DNA of 36,655 nt from an uncultured Methylococcaceae bacterium (GTDB lineage: Bacteria > Pseudomonadota > Gammaproteobacteria > Methylococcales > Methylomonadaceae), in NCBI GenBank assembly GCA_903934035.1, contig CAIZMK010000022.1:1-36655 (forward strand), given 5' to 3'. How positions within the stretch are numbered: position 1 is the first letter of the stretch; the number at the start of each line of letters is the position of its first letter. Positions 1 to 8,479 of this stretch are shown here, piece after piece. A program made the position numbers and the translations under genes. The notes under the pieces are model-generated. The model did not search any database and had not been told where the DNA came from. It saw only the letters and a program-made list of their open reading frames with translations.

Positions 1-71
1 GCGTATTACGCTTAGGATTGAATGCCGATTACGATCGTATTCAGGAATTAGCTAATGAACATAACTACTAA
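1..71 (+). pseudogene. 3' remnant of a transposase
   Basis: The third frame from the window edge is open for 22 codons and ends with TAA at 69-71. It reads ...LGLNADYDRIQELANEHNY. The Y-D-R-x-x-E/Q-L-A-N-x-H pattern resembles a segment of IS5/ISNCY-type transposases, where it is normally followed by many more residues, so this is probably a prematurely stopped or cut copy. No terminal repeat can be assigned because the rest lies outside the window. The family call rests on one short motif from memory and is tentative. Confidence 0.4.
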
Positions 72-72
72 T

Positions 73-97
73 CTGTAGGGCGTATTGCACCCTACAG
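73..97. repeat. REP-like palindrome downstream of acs
   Basis: CTGTAGGG (73-80) and CCCTACAG (90-97) form a perfect 8-bp inverted repeat with a 9-nt loop. The sequence GTGCAATACG in the middle on the - strand is of the kind seen again, partly decayed, near 6930-6945 (ATTGCACCCTAC). It lies between the transposase remnant and the convergent end of acs and has no T-run on either side, so I call it an interspersed repeat. It could still help end acs transcription. Confidence 0.5.
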
Positions 98-174
98 TGA
101 CTGAATTTAACTTTGCTTTAAAGCAAGAGCGATAGCTGCTGAATGAGTATGAAGCTCATCCTAAAATTGAGGGT

Positions 175-2112
175 TTATCTATTAACTCGGTTTTTGATAA
201 TGTCATCCACGACAACTGGATCGGCTAGGGTGGAAATATCACCTAAATTATCTAATTCATTAGCTGCTACTTTACGCAATATACGACGCATAATTTTTCC
301 AGAACGCGTTTTGGGTAAGCCAGGTGACCATTGAATAATGTCGGGGTTAGCAATAGCGCCAATTTCAGATCGTACTAGAGCGATGAGTTCTAATCGCAGT
401 TCTTCTGAGGGTGTTATACCGATATTTAAAGTGACATAAGCATAAATACCTTGGCCTTTGATGTCATGGGGATAACCCACTACAGCGGCTTCTGCAACCA
501 GTGGATGTAAAACTAAGGCGCTTTCAACTTCAGCAGTGCCCATGCGATGACCCGATACATTGATAACGTCATCAACGCGTCCGGTAATCCAAAAATAACC
601 ATCGGCATCACGATTGGCGCCATCACCGGCAAAATAATAACCGGGGTAGTTTTTAAAATAGGTTTCTACAAATCGCTGATGATCGCCATACAAAGATCGA
701 GCTTGACCAGGCCAAGGGCGACTAATAACGAGTATTCCTGAAGCTTCACCTTCCATGATCTGACCTTCATTATCCATAATCTCAGGGATGATGCCAAAAA
801 AGGGCAGGGTGGCGGAGCCGGGTTTTAAAGCGGTCACGCCGGGTAATGGCGTAATTAAAATGCCGCCGGTTTCTGTTTGCCACCATGTATCCATAATAGG
901 ACAGCTTTCATTACCGACTATATGATAATACCATTCCCATGCTTCAGGATTTATAGGTTCACCTACGCTACCCAGTATACGTAGACTACTGCGATCAGTA
1001 CGGTCTACAAAGTCATTGCCTTGTGCCATCAGAGCTCGAATAGCGGTAGGTGCGGTATAAAAAATATTAACCTGATGCTTATCTATAACGCGCCAAAAAC
1101 GGTCTGCTTCTGGGTAGGTAGGTACACCTTCAAATAACAAGGTCGTAGCACCGTTACATAAAGGCCCGTAAATCATGTATGAATGGCCAGTGACCCAACC
1201 TATATCAGCCGTACACCAATAAATATCACCGTCATGGTAGTCAAATACATATTTATGGGTCATCGCGGTATATAACAAATAACCGCCGGTACTATGTAAT
1301 ATGCCTTTAGGTTTTCCTGTGGAACCTGAGGTATAGAGGATGAATAAAGGGTCTTCTGCATGCATTTCTTCAGGGGGACAAATGCTTGAAGCTTCTGACA
1401 TTGCTTGCTGATACCAAATATCACGATGCTCATGCCACTCTACTGGGTTGCCAGTATTTTTAATGACAATGACTTTTTTAAGTTGTGGGCATAATGCCGC
1501 AGCTATATCAACATTAGCTTTAATGGCAATTGTTTTACCGCCCCGATAACCTTCATCAGCGCAAACAACATACTGACAATCAGAATCTAATATTCGGTCT
1601 TTTAGGGCTTCAGCAGAAAAACCACCAAAGACAACCGAATGCACCGCGCCTATGCGTGTGCAAGCTAACATGACGCTAGCCGCTTCGCTAATCATAGGTA
1701 AATAGATACAAACCCTATCGCCTTTTTTAACGCCTAGCTCTTTTAGAACATTAGCAAATTTACAAACGTCTTCGTGCAATTGACGATATGTAATTTTTTT
1801 ATCATGAGCGGGATTATCACCTTCCCAGATAAGTGCGATTTGATCGGCACGTGTTTCAAGATGTCTATCGATGCAGTTGACGCTGACGTTTAGCGTTCCA
1901 CCTTCAAACCAACGAATAAATCCCGTGGGATAGTCGTAATTCATGACAGTATGCCAAGGCTTTTCCCACTGTAAAAACTGCTGAGCTTGCTCTGCCCAGA
2001 AGGTTTCAGGCTCTTCTACAGATTGCTTATAAAGTCGTTGATAGCTGTCGGCGTTAATATGCGCAGATACCGCAATCTCAGGTTTTACATTATAAACTTT
2101 GATGTCTGACAT
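175..2112 (-). CDS. acs: Acetyl-CoA synthetase (AMP-forming)
   Basis: This enzyme activates acetate with ATP to acetyl-AMP and then transfers it to CoA in the cytoplasm (acetate assimilation). The product is 645 residues, the usual length. It has the adenylate-binding P-loop [11 protein letters not shown] at residues 260-270, the acetate-pocket motif WWQTETGG at 410-417, and the C-terminal [11 protein letters not shown] at 600-610 whose lysine (K606) is the one acetylated by Pat-type enzymes in this family. The ATG at 2110-2112 is preceded by an AGAGGA ribosome binding site about 8 nt upstream on the - strand. It stands alone, with about 280 bp of non-coding DNA upstream, and no operon partner is seen. 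Nothing in it looks damaged. Confidence 0.97.
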   Translation of the reverse strand: MSDIKVYNVKPEIAVSAHINADSYQRLYKQSVEEPETFWAEQAQQFLQWEKPWHTVMNYDYPTGFIRWFEGGTLNVSVNCIDRHLETRADQIALIWEGDNPAHDKKITYRQLHEDVCKFANVLKELGVKKGDRVCIYLPMISEAASVMLACTRIGAVHSVVFGGFSAEALKDRILDSDCQYVVCADEGYRGGKTIAIKANVDIAAALCPQLKKVIVIKNTGNPVEWHEHRDIWYQQAMSEASSICPPEEMHAEDPLFILYTSGSTGKPKGILHSTGGYLLYTAMTHKYVFDYHDGDIYWCTADIGWVTGHSYMIYGPLCNGATTLLFEGVPTYPEADRFWRVIDKHQVNIFYTAPTAIRALMAQGNDFVDRTDRSSLRILGSVGEPINPEAWEWYYHIVGNESCPIMDTWWQTETGGILITPLPGVTALKPGSATLPFFGIIPEIMDNEGQIMEGEASGILVISRPWPGQARSLYGDHQRFVETYFKNYPGYYFAGDGANRDADGYFWITGRVDDVINVSGHRMGTAEVESALVLHPLVAEAAVVGYPHDIKGQGIYAYVTLNIGITPSEELRLELIALVRSEIGAIANPDIIQWSPGLPKTRSGKIMRRILRKVAANELDNLGDISTLADPVVVDDIIKNRVNR

Positions 2113-2391
2113 GCATTTATCCTCTATTGGGCTGAGTGATAGGTGTGATGGAGTTTTGTTGTGACTATTGTCTTATATTTTATTTAGCGAATCATAAGTT
2201 TTCTTTGAGTTAATCTTCTATGCATTCAGCTGTTTTATAACCTCTCCGAGCCCCCTCTGTCAGTGTTGGGCTGGAGTTGAATTTGTCGTTCCTACAAGTG
2301 AAACAATTATTTATATTATTGACTGTGGGCAGTTAGGGATAGGATTCAAGTAAAAGCATCGCTAATGTAATGATTTATATAACGATTAATA
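2113..2391. other. Non-coding gap between the zeta-toxin-type gene and acs
   Basis: Both flanking genes are on the - strand, so this stretch should hold the acs promoter and any terminator of the zeta-toxin-type gene. I see no convincing hairpin with a T-run, no RNA gene and no coding frame with a ribosome binding site. Confidence 0.4.
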
Positions 2392-4554
2392 TCATTCTTG
2401 TAATCTTGTTATCCACGGATCTTTTGCATAGGGGTCTACATGAAAAGCCAATGATTCAGGTTTGTGTAATAAACCCTCAACCCCAGAAGCATTAGGATTT
2501 AATTGCCTCTTTTCGACAAAATCGACCAAGCGCCTAGCGTTATAAATAATCAGTACACGATTGCCGGCATTGCTGTGATAAATTTGAAAGGCTACGTTAG
2601 TTTCTGAAAAAAATGGATTTCTATTAATCAGTCTCTCTAATTGAGCACTGTCGTTTTGAGCTAAATAACTTAATATTGATTCATGATGGTTTTTAATCAA
2701 TAACTCAAAATAAGGTTTTAATGTGCCAGCTAGTTGGTGCTGTTGAAGATCACGAACTTCTTGATCAGCAAATGAAAAGCTTTCTGCTACTAAATAATGC
2801 CGATCTTTTTCACCATCATTAGCAAATAAGGACAATTTTTCTAATTGTTGATGTTCTAAAGCGTTAAAGAAAGATCGAGGTGCTCGTATATGTTTATCGA
2901 CTGTTACTACCCAGGGCAGAGCCCGGCCTGTAGTTTCGTAACGCTCTTTAACGCTATCTATGACATTCGAGCGAATCAACTCATATTCACGATCTTTAGG
3001 TTTAACTATAAAGGCATCAACGGCTGTTATTTGAGTGTAAAAACCGGCCTCTGCAAATTGCTGAATGATAGTTGAATAACGAGGCTGATAAGGAATGCCC
3101 GTGCCATCATAAAGTAAATTAATATGATTCTGTTTGGCATGTTCCGCGACTGCGTCTCTTAGTCTATTAGCAAAAGGTTCAACATAGACATAATCATCAC
3201 TATGATGACTAGCCGCTGTGAGCACTTGATAAAGATCACTTTTTTTTCTAAATTCATCTAAAGAAGCGATTACATAATTATCACTACAATGCGCTTTTGC
3301 TATGTCTTCTACTGCCGTTTTACCGGCACCCGCGCCGCCCATAGACATAAATAACATGGGCTTTGTAACGGGCCATTTATCCTTAAAAAGCTGTTCTTTT
3401 TCGATGTCTAGTTTATTTATAATTTTAGTTAAACGTTCGTGAGCAATTTCAACGGCTCGTTCTAAGCGACTATCACCACTAGCAGAGTTGATTAATTGTT
3501 CTTTAAGTTCGGGGATTTTTACCAAATCAAAAATGCTAGCTTTATTGCCTTGGCATTGTTTTAGTAATTCAACTAATTCAGTGTGGGCGGGCGACCGTAA
3601 TCCAGTGAGCATATTGATATCTAAACAAAATAAAGGTGCCGCACCATCCGCATTAATGCTAATTCCGTCGATTTCATAGCAACCTGATCGTCTGATAGCT
3701 TCAGTGCCAGGTAAATAGCCAATCATTATCTCAGTGGTACATAGTGGATAATCAGCCAAATGCTTGCCGGCAATAAATAGCTCTTGTTTAATGTTTTCTA
3801 AAGGGACTAATCCCCCATTTACAGCAACGAGGCAGTTTATTCCATCTTGAGTGGTATGCGATAAAAAAGGAATGCCTGAAATAAAATGTTTGTTCTCTGG
3901 CCATTTACCGTAAGCGTTTGCTTTATTTTGCAAGCTTTTACTACGCGTAGGATCCAATGCATGTTCAAAAGCTAAAGTAATTTCTCTGAGTGTGCTGTTA
4001 GGATTATGTAAAGCCCTAGCATCGCAGGTATCGATACGCCTAAAATCTATGCCTTGTTCGTAAACACTTTTAATGGCGGGTAATTTACCTAACATAGTGA
4101 TAAAGAAATCTAGCGTTAAGCGGTTACCATAACTAAAAGGCCGAACTTCTCGCATTATTTGATAAAAACTGCCTAGCCTTTCTGCTATATTTTCGGTTTT
4201 TATGACAAAGCCATTGTTATCAAAAATAGCGGTGTCTTCATTGATATCTTCATCATCTAATACCAAGCGCTCGATAGTTTCACGAAAAGTTTTGCGTTTA
4301 TCTGGATCTGTCATTGTGCCAGGACGATGACTTACGGTCGGTTGCTCCTTCCAATCTTGATACATTTCCCGATGAATACGAGAGAATAGAGTGGTTAGAT
4401 AAGTAACGCGCTTGGTTTGATCATGAGATACCGTACCTTCAGCTTCTTGCTGTAAAGTAGATAATAATTTTGTGCCTTGTGATATAGCTAATGCAGTGCG
4501 CAGTTTTTTCAGTTGTCTATAACCAGAAACTCTAGGGGTATCAAATGTATTCAT
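2392..4554 (-). CDS. Zeta-toxin-family kinase with N-terminal degenerate Fic-like region
   Basis: The 720-residue product has a zeta-toxin/P-loop kinase domain in its second half. Walker A is GGAGAGKT at 406-413, SLDEF lies at 431-435, and LLYDGTG at 480-486 is typical of the zeta fold. Zeta toxins phosphorylate UDP-N-acetylglucosamine. The region at about 55-175 reads like a Fic domain: a helix around IHREMYQDW (60-68), then REVRPFSYGNR (135-145), then GIDFRRID (168-175). Canonical Fic is H-P-F-x-D/E-G-N-G-R, so the catalytic His is Arg and a Gly is missing. Residues 176-395 and 600-720 are unassigned. I chose the ATG at 4552-4554. An in-frame TTG at 4567-4569 would add five residues, but neither start has a strong ribosome binding site. 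No epsilon-type antitoxin gene is adjacent. The kinase call is firm and the Fic-like call is inference; the substrate is unknown. Confidence 0.75.
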   Translation of the reverse strand: MNTFDTPRVSGYRQLKKLRTALAISQGTKLLSTLQQEAEGTVSHDQTKRVTYLTTLFSRIHREMYQDWKEQPTVSHRPGTMTDPDKRKTFRETIERLVLDDEDINEDTAIFDNNGFVIKTENIAERLGSFYQIMREVRPFSYGNRLTLDFFITMLGKLPAIKSVYEQGIDFRRIDTCDARALHNPNSTLREITLAFEHALDPTRSKSLQNKANAYGKWPENKHFISGIPFLSHTTQDGINCLVAVNGGLVPLENIKQELFIAGKHLADYPLCTTEIMIGYLPGTEAIRRSGCYEIDGISINADGAAPLFCLDINMLTGLRSPAHTELVELLKQCQGNKASIFDLVKIPELKEQLINSASGDSRLERAVEIAHERLTKIINKLDIEKEQLFKDKWPVTKPMLFMSMGGAGAGKTAVEDIAKAHCSDNYVIASLDEFRKKSDLYQVLTAASHHSDDYVYVEPFANRLRDAVAEHAKQNHINLLYDGTGIPYQPRYSTIIQQFAEAGFYTQITAVDAFIVKPKDREYELIRSNVIDSVKERYETTGRALPWVVTVDKHIRAPRSFFNALEHQQLEKLSLFANDGEKDRHYLVAESFSFADQEVRDLQQHQLAGTLKPYFELLIKNHHESILSYLAQNDSAQLERLINRNPFFSETNVAFQIYHSNAGNRVLIIYNARRLVDFVEKRQLNPNASGVEGLLHKPESLAFHVDPYAKDPWITRLQE

Positions 4555-4673
4555 AATGATAGTTATCAATTCTTATTATTTTTCTGTATGGCAACTCAGA
4601 ATATTTGTTATGCAATAAACAGATAATTAAGTTAGTATCCACTATCAACAAACGTCTACCTTCAGAGTACCGC

Positions 4674-6740
4674 ATGAGTTTCATGGAAAATTTCGCTTAT
4701 TATAGTTATTTAACAGCCACGGTATCTAATTTGTTTTTACTGTTCTTCTCTTTGAGAGACTTTAAAAAAAATCCGCAAGTCATACCCTTATTGATAGCCG
4801 TCTTGTTATCCCTGTTATGGTCTGGTTATATCACTTATGCTATTTATCATGATGATTTGTTAACCTCCGCGACTTTGCCGTTAGAAACTTTGCGCGATAC
4901 AGCTTGGTTTTTATTATTAAGATCCTTAATATTGAAACAGCAAAATGACACTCAATTTGATAGTTATATCTTACTGAATAAGGTCGTAACTTTAATAATA
5001 GCTGTAATTTTTATATTAGAAATATTTAGTGATTTGCGCTATCAGATTCATCAACTAATAGGTCAGGATATTCGAATTTTTGCTCATGTTATCTTTGCCA
5101 TTTTTGGATTGATATTGGTCGAGCAACTTTATCGTAACTCAACTCTAGACTTACATTGGAATATCAAGTTTTTATGTTTAGGATTAGCTACATTATTTGG
5201 TATAGATTTTATTGTATACAGTAAGTCTCTATTGTTTGCTCAAATTGATTTTTTGCTATGGGATTCAAGAGGCTTTCTCAATGCCTTAATCGTACCCTTA
5301 TTAATGATTTCAGTAAGACGTTTGCAAACCAATGCGAATGTTAGTTTTAAAGCCCCTAGAAAAGCCCTATTTCATACATCAGTACTGATAATCACTGGCT
5401 CATATCTATTGCTGATGTCATTGGCAGGCTTTTATATCAGAGATTATGATGGTAATTGGGGGGGCTTTGCCCAGATAATATTTGTATTTTTAGCGCTCAT
5501 GACGCTAGTAATCTTGCTTATATCCGGTAAGATTAGAGCTATGACTAAGGTGTACTTTAATCAACATTTTTTTAATTACCGCTATGATTATCGAGATATC
5601 TGGATAGAGCTAAGTAAAACAATTGCTCAAATCGACACTGTTAATGAGTTATATAGCGTCATTATTAAAACTTTAATGGACTTAACTGAAACCTCCGGTG
5701 GTGCTTTATGGCTAAATAATGATCAAAATGATTTTTACTTGGCTGAAGAAATTCACTTGAACCAACAGACGACGCAACTCATTAAAAAAAATAACTCTTT
5801 AATTCGCTTTATGATCAATAAACAGTGGGTTATTGATTTTGTTGAATTTTCAAATAAGCCTGAGGTTTATAATGAGGTTGATTTATCTCCTTGGCTTAGT
5901 AAAGATTTAAACATTAGTTTAATTGTGCCGTTATTTCGCCAAAACAAATTAGTTGCTTTTGTTGTATTAGCTAAAGCAAAAATTAGTAGGCAGCTTATTT
6001 GGGAGGATCATGATTTATTGAAAACTGTGGGTATGCAATTAACCAATGCTTTGGCACTTAGTCATACCAGCGAAGCTTTGTATAGATCACGTCAGTTTGA
6101 AGCCTATAACCAACTTTCTGCCTTTTTGGTACATGATCTTAAAAATTTAGTCGCCCAAGTATCATTGATTGTAAAAAATGCCGAAAAACATAAACATAAA
6201 CCAGAGTTCATAGATGATTCAATTGAGACTTTAGAAAATGTTGTTTTCAAAATAGACGCAATTATGGGGCAGCTTAAGAAAGGCTGGGTAAAAACCGACT
6301 CAGTAACACTTATTAATCTTAATGAAATAATTAAAGATGTCATTTTGCAGCAACAATCTCATAAACCCACTATTGAATGCATTGTGACCTCAGATCAATG
6401 TGAGGTTTTGGGTGAAAAAATTCAACTTACAGCAATACTTGGACATTTAGTGCAAAATGCACAAGAAGCTAGCGAAGATGATAGCACCGTTAAAATGGTG
6501 TTAAGTAAAGATGATCAATATGCCATTGTTAGTATTATCGATAAAGGAATAGGTATGGACGCCAAGTTTGTCGCTGAACGCTTGTTTAAACCCTTTGATA
6601 CTACTAAAGGCAATGCGGGGATGGGTATTGGTGTTTATGAGGCGCGAGAAATTATTCTAAAATATGAAGGTGTAATCGATGTTGAAAGTACTCTTGGACA
6701 TGGAACTACTTTCATCATTAAATTGCCCCTAGCAAAATGA
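4674..6740 (+). CDS. prsK: XrtA/PEP-CTERM system histidine kinase PrsK
   Basis: This is a membrane sensor kinase of the type found with exosortase A exopolysaccharide loci. The N-terminal half has a run of hydrophobic segments between about residues 8 and 285. A GAF-like region follows (about 320-465), then a kinase core with H487 in LVHDLKN, the N box HLVQNAQEAS (591-600), DKGIGMD (623-629) and GNAGMGIG (646-653). With the ATG at 4674 it is 688 residues, close to the family norm. The frame is open back to a TTG at 4605, but that adds a charged stretch before the first membrane segment and is unlikely. PrsK normally sits beside the sigma-54 regulator PrsR. No such gene follows, and the exopolysaccharide genes begin about 14 kb downstream. 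Confidence 0.85.
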   Translation: MSFMENFAYYSYLTATVSNLFLLFFSLRDFKKNPQVIPLLIAVLLSLLWSGYITYAIYHDDLLTSATLPLETLRDTAWFLLLRSLILKQQNDTQFDSYILLNKVVTLIIAVIFILEIFSDLRYQIHQLIGQDIRIFAHVIFAIFGLILVEQLYRNSTLDLHWNIKFLCLGLATLFGIDFIVYSKSLLFAQIDFLLWDSRGFLNALIVPLLMISVRRLQTNANVSFKAPRKALFHTSVLIITGSYLLLMSLAGFYIRDYDGNWGGFAQIIFVFLALMTLVILLISGKIRAMTKVYFNQHFFNYRYDYRDIWIELSKTIAQIDTVNELYSVIIKTLMDLTETSGGALWLNNDQNDFYLAEEIHLNQQTTQLIKKNNSLIRFMINKQWVIDFVEFSNKPEVYNEVDLSPWLSKDLNISLIVPLFRQNKLVAFVVLAKAKISRQLIWEDHDLLKTVGMQLTNALALSHTSEALYRSRQFEAYNQLSAFLVHDLKNLVAQVSLIVKNAEKHKHKPEFIDDSIETLENVVFKIDAIMGQLKKGWVKTDSVTLINLNEIIKDVILQQQSHKPTIECIVTSDQCEVLGEKIQLTAILGHLVQNAQEASEDDSTVKMVLSKDDQYAIVSIIDKGIGMDAKFVAERLFKPFDTTKGNAGMGIGVYEAREIILKYEGVIDVESTLGHGTTFIIKLPLAK

Positions 6741-7132
6741 TTTTTTAATTCATCGGGTTATTGTAGGTCGGGTTAGCGTAGCGTAATCCGACCTACAAGC
6801 TGTTAAATTGCCCTTAATTAATTACGGACTTAAGGATTGACAATGCATACGGACGTTCGATTTCTCGATGCAATTAAGTTTCAACGAGATTACTTGCTAT
6901 AGCCCGGACATTATGCCATACGCTAAAGCTATTGCACCCTACGTTTAATCTTGGTTTCTATTAAAGCTTCTTGTTGATGGAATTTTTTTCTATGAGTCCT
7001 AAGTCGAGTATTTAGTATATAATCTAACTGTGTCATTATCCCCAGTAATACAAAAATCACTGTTAACCATTCATATCTGTATCAACTGTATTTTATTTTT
7101 CCACTTTATGGTTATTATTTTAAGGAATTTTT
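6741..7132. other. Non-coding gap upstream of the OmpA-like gene
   Basis: The 392-bp stretch contains the palindrome at 6761-6798, then a decayed piece of another interspersed repeat (ATTGCACCCTAC near 6933-6944). TATAAT at 7018-7023 is a possible -10 box, but I find no good -35 at the right distance. The ribosome binding site AAGGA lies just before the next gene. I see no RNA gene. Confidence 0.4.
6761..6798. repeat. REP-like palindrome, GTAGGTCGGGTTA family (copy 1)
   Basis: TTGTAGGTCGGGTTA (6761-6775) pairs with TAATCCGACCTACAA (6784-6798) around the loop GCGTAGCG, with one G-T pair. It lies 20 nt after the prsK stop. Related copies lie at 10525-10561 and 29191-29225, always between genes. 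It may also act as a transcript-end hairpin for prsK, though no T-run follows. Confidence 0.7.
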
Positions 7133-8197
7133 ATGTTTAAAAAACACTTAATTACTCTAGCGGCATTGACTAGCTTAGGGCTTTTTTCATCTGTACATGC
7201 TGATGATAGCGCTGTTGATAAAAGGTGGTATGTCGCACCTTATGGCAACTTTGTTCAACCTGGTGGCGACCGCAATTCTGAAGTGGGTTGGGGAGGTGGC
7301 ATGAGTGTTGGTAAAATTCTTAATGAACATTTCAATGTAGAATTAAAAGGTTTTTATCAAGGCTATGATAGCGCCAATAAAAAAGGCCGTTGGGATATTG
7401 CTGGTGGTAGCGCAGACTTTCAATACTTCATTTCACGCGGTACTTTTTCACCTTATACCGTCATTGGTATCGGTGCAATCAACAGCAATCATAATGAATA
7501 TAATGGTGTTGGTTTTATTGGTGAAGCTGGAGTCGGCGCCACCTATGAAATAAGCGATAACTTTTTAGTTCGAAGTGATATACGTTATCGGTACAATAAT
7601 AATTTGGGTGCCAACCTACAACAAGGGACTAACGAATTTAATGATTTAGTTGTTAATATGGGTTTTGTAGTTCCATTTGGTGATAAACCTAAACATGTGT
7701 TTGCTCAAAGTCCAGCTCCTACTCCTGCACCAACACCCGTTGTTCAGGCGCATACCACAGATTGCTCGGCATTAGATACTGATCATGATGGTGTTAATGA
7801 TTGTGCAGATCAGTGCCCTAAGACTCCTGCTGGTGCACATGTTGCAATTAATGGCTGCTGGACTGTTGATGTTAAGTTTGACAATGATAAAGCAATTATC
7901 AAACCTCAATATTTTAAAAATCTTGATAATGCCGCTTTAATCATTAAAAACAATCCTGATTTAAATATTGAAGTTCAAGGCCATACTAGTAAAACAGGGA
8001 CTTTGAAACACAATATAGCTTTATCTGAAAACCGTGCTTTAGCGGTTAAAAAGTATTTAGTCCATGACACTCATTCACCACACTTGACTACACAAGGTTA
8101 TGGCTGGACTCGTCCTATTGATACTAATGATACTGAAGAAGGTCGTAGTAATAATCGCCGTGTACAATTAGAAATAAATGGTAGTCAATCTAAATAA
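7133..8197 (+). CDS. OmpA-family outer membrane protein
   Basis: The product is a 354-residue outer membrane protein that should link the outer membrane to the cell wall. A signal peptide covers residues 1-23 (cleavage after VHA). An eight-strand OmpA-like barrel follows to about 183. Then come a proline-rich linker (194-203), a calcium-binding TSP3-like segment with DTDHDGVNDC (215-224), and an OmpA C-terminal domain (about 245-348) ending in EGRSNNRRVQLEI. In that domain the usual GHTDxxG is GHTSKTG (283-289), so the Asp that binds diaminopimelate in characterised OmpA proteins is Ser286. The partner Arg, R301 in LSENRA, is kept. AAGGA before the ATG supports this start. It has its own promoter region and no operon partner. 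Confidence 0.93.
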   Translation: MFKKHLITLAALTSLGLFSSVHADDSAVDKRWYVAPYGNFVQPGGDRNSEVGWGGGMSVGKILNEHFNVELKGFYQGYDSANKKGRWDIAGGSADFQYFISRGTFSPYTVIGIGAINSNHNEYNGVGFIGEAGVGATYEISDNFLVRSDIRYRYNNNLGANLQQGTNEFNDLVVNMGFVVPFGDKPKHVFAQSPAPTPAPTPVVQAHTTDCSALDTDHDGVNDCADQCPKTPAGAHVAINGCWTVDVKFDNDKAIIKPQYFKNLDNAALIIKNNPDLNIEVQGHTSKTGTLKHNIALSENRALAVKKYLVHDTHSPHLTTQGYGWTRPIDTNDTEEGRSNNRRVQLEINGSQSK

Positions 8198-8228
8198 ATT
8201 GTCTTGTGTGGAATAGGTGAAATAATAT

Positions 8229-8260
8229 CTTGTAGAGGTGAATGAATTCGCCCCTACAAG
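8229..8260. repeat. REP-like palindrome, TTGTAGGGGCGAATT family
   Basis: CTTGTAGAGGTGAA (8229-8242) pairs, with two mismatches, with TTCGCCCCTACAAG (8247-8260). The same sequence family forms the larger palindrome at 11245-11311. Confidence 0.6.
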
Positions 8261-8292
8261 ATTAAAATCGATCGTAACGAGGCTGACTAAAA

Positions 8293-8397
8293 CAAGGCAT
8301 TATCATTTAGCAGTATTTATAAGAAAAAATATTCATTAAACATAAATATTAAAATGATAAATAAAAAAATCCGCTCAATATGTCGATTTTATTAGAC
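8293..8397 (+). repeat. 105-bp dispersed repeat, copy A
   Basis: This copy aligns end to end, almost without gaps, with 11346-11449. The best-kept parts are TTTTATTAGAC preceded by TATGTCGA at the 3' end, AAAATGATAAA in the middle, AATATTCATTAA and TCATTTAGC. It lies about 80 bp upstream of the sensor kinase gene and 32 bp after the palindrome at 8229-8260. Confidence 0.65.
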
Positions 8398-8479
8398 GGC
8401 AATTCACTAAATTCTAATAGAACCTTTCTTCGATGTTTCAACTTTTTATATTATAAAATATTTTTGATGTTTTCCCTTG

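Larger units (their letters stand above)
8198..8479. other. Non-coding gap with composite repeat
   Basis: After the OmpA-like gene this gap carries the CTTGTAG/CTACAAG palindrome at 8229-8260 and the 105-bp dispersed repeat at 8293-8397, followed by AT-rich DNA up to the kinase start. Both elements recur at 11245-11449. A promoter for the kinase operon must lie here, but none can be assigned with confidence. Confidence 0.5.

Noticed and set aside
2113-2391. Small antitoxin gene next to the zeta-type kinase
   Set aside because: No open frame of useful length with a ribosome binding site exists here or in 4555-4673.
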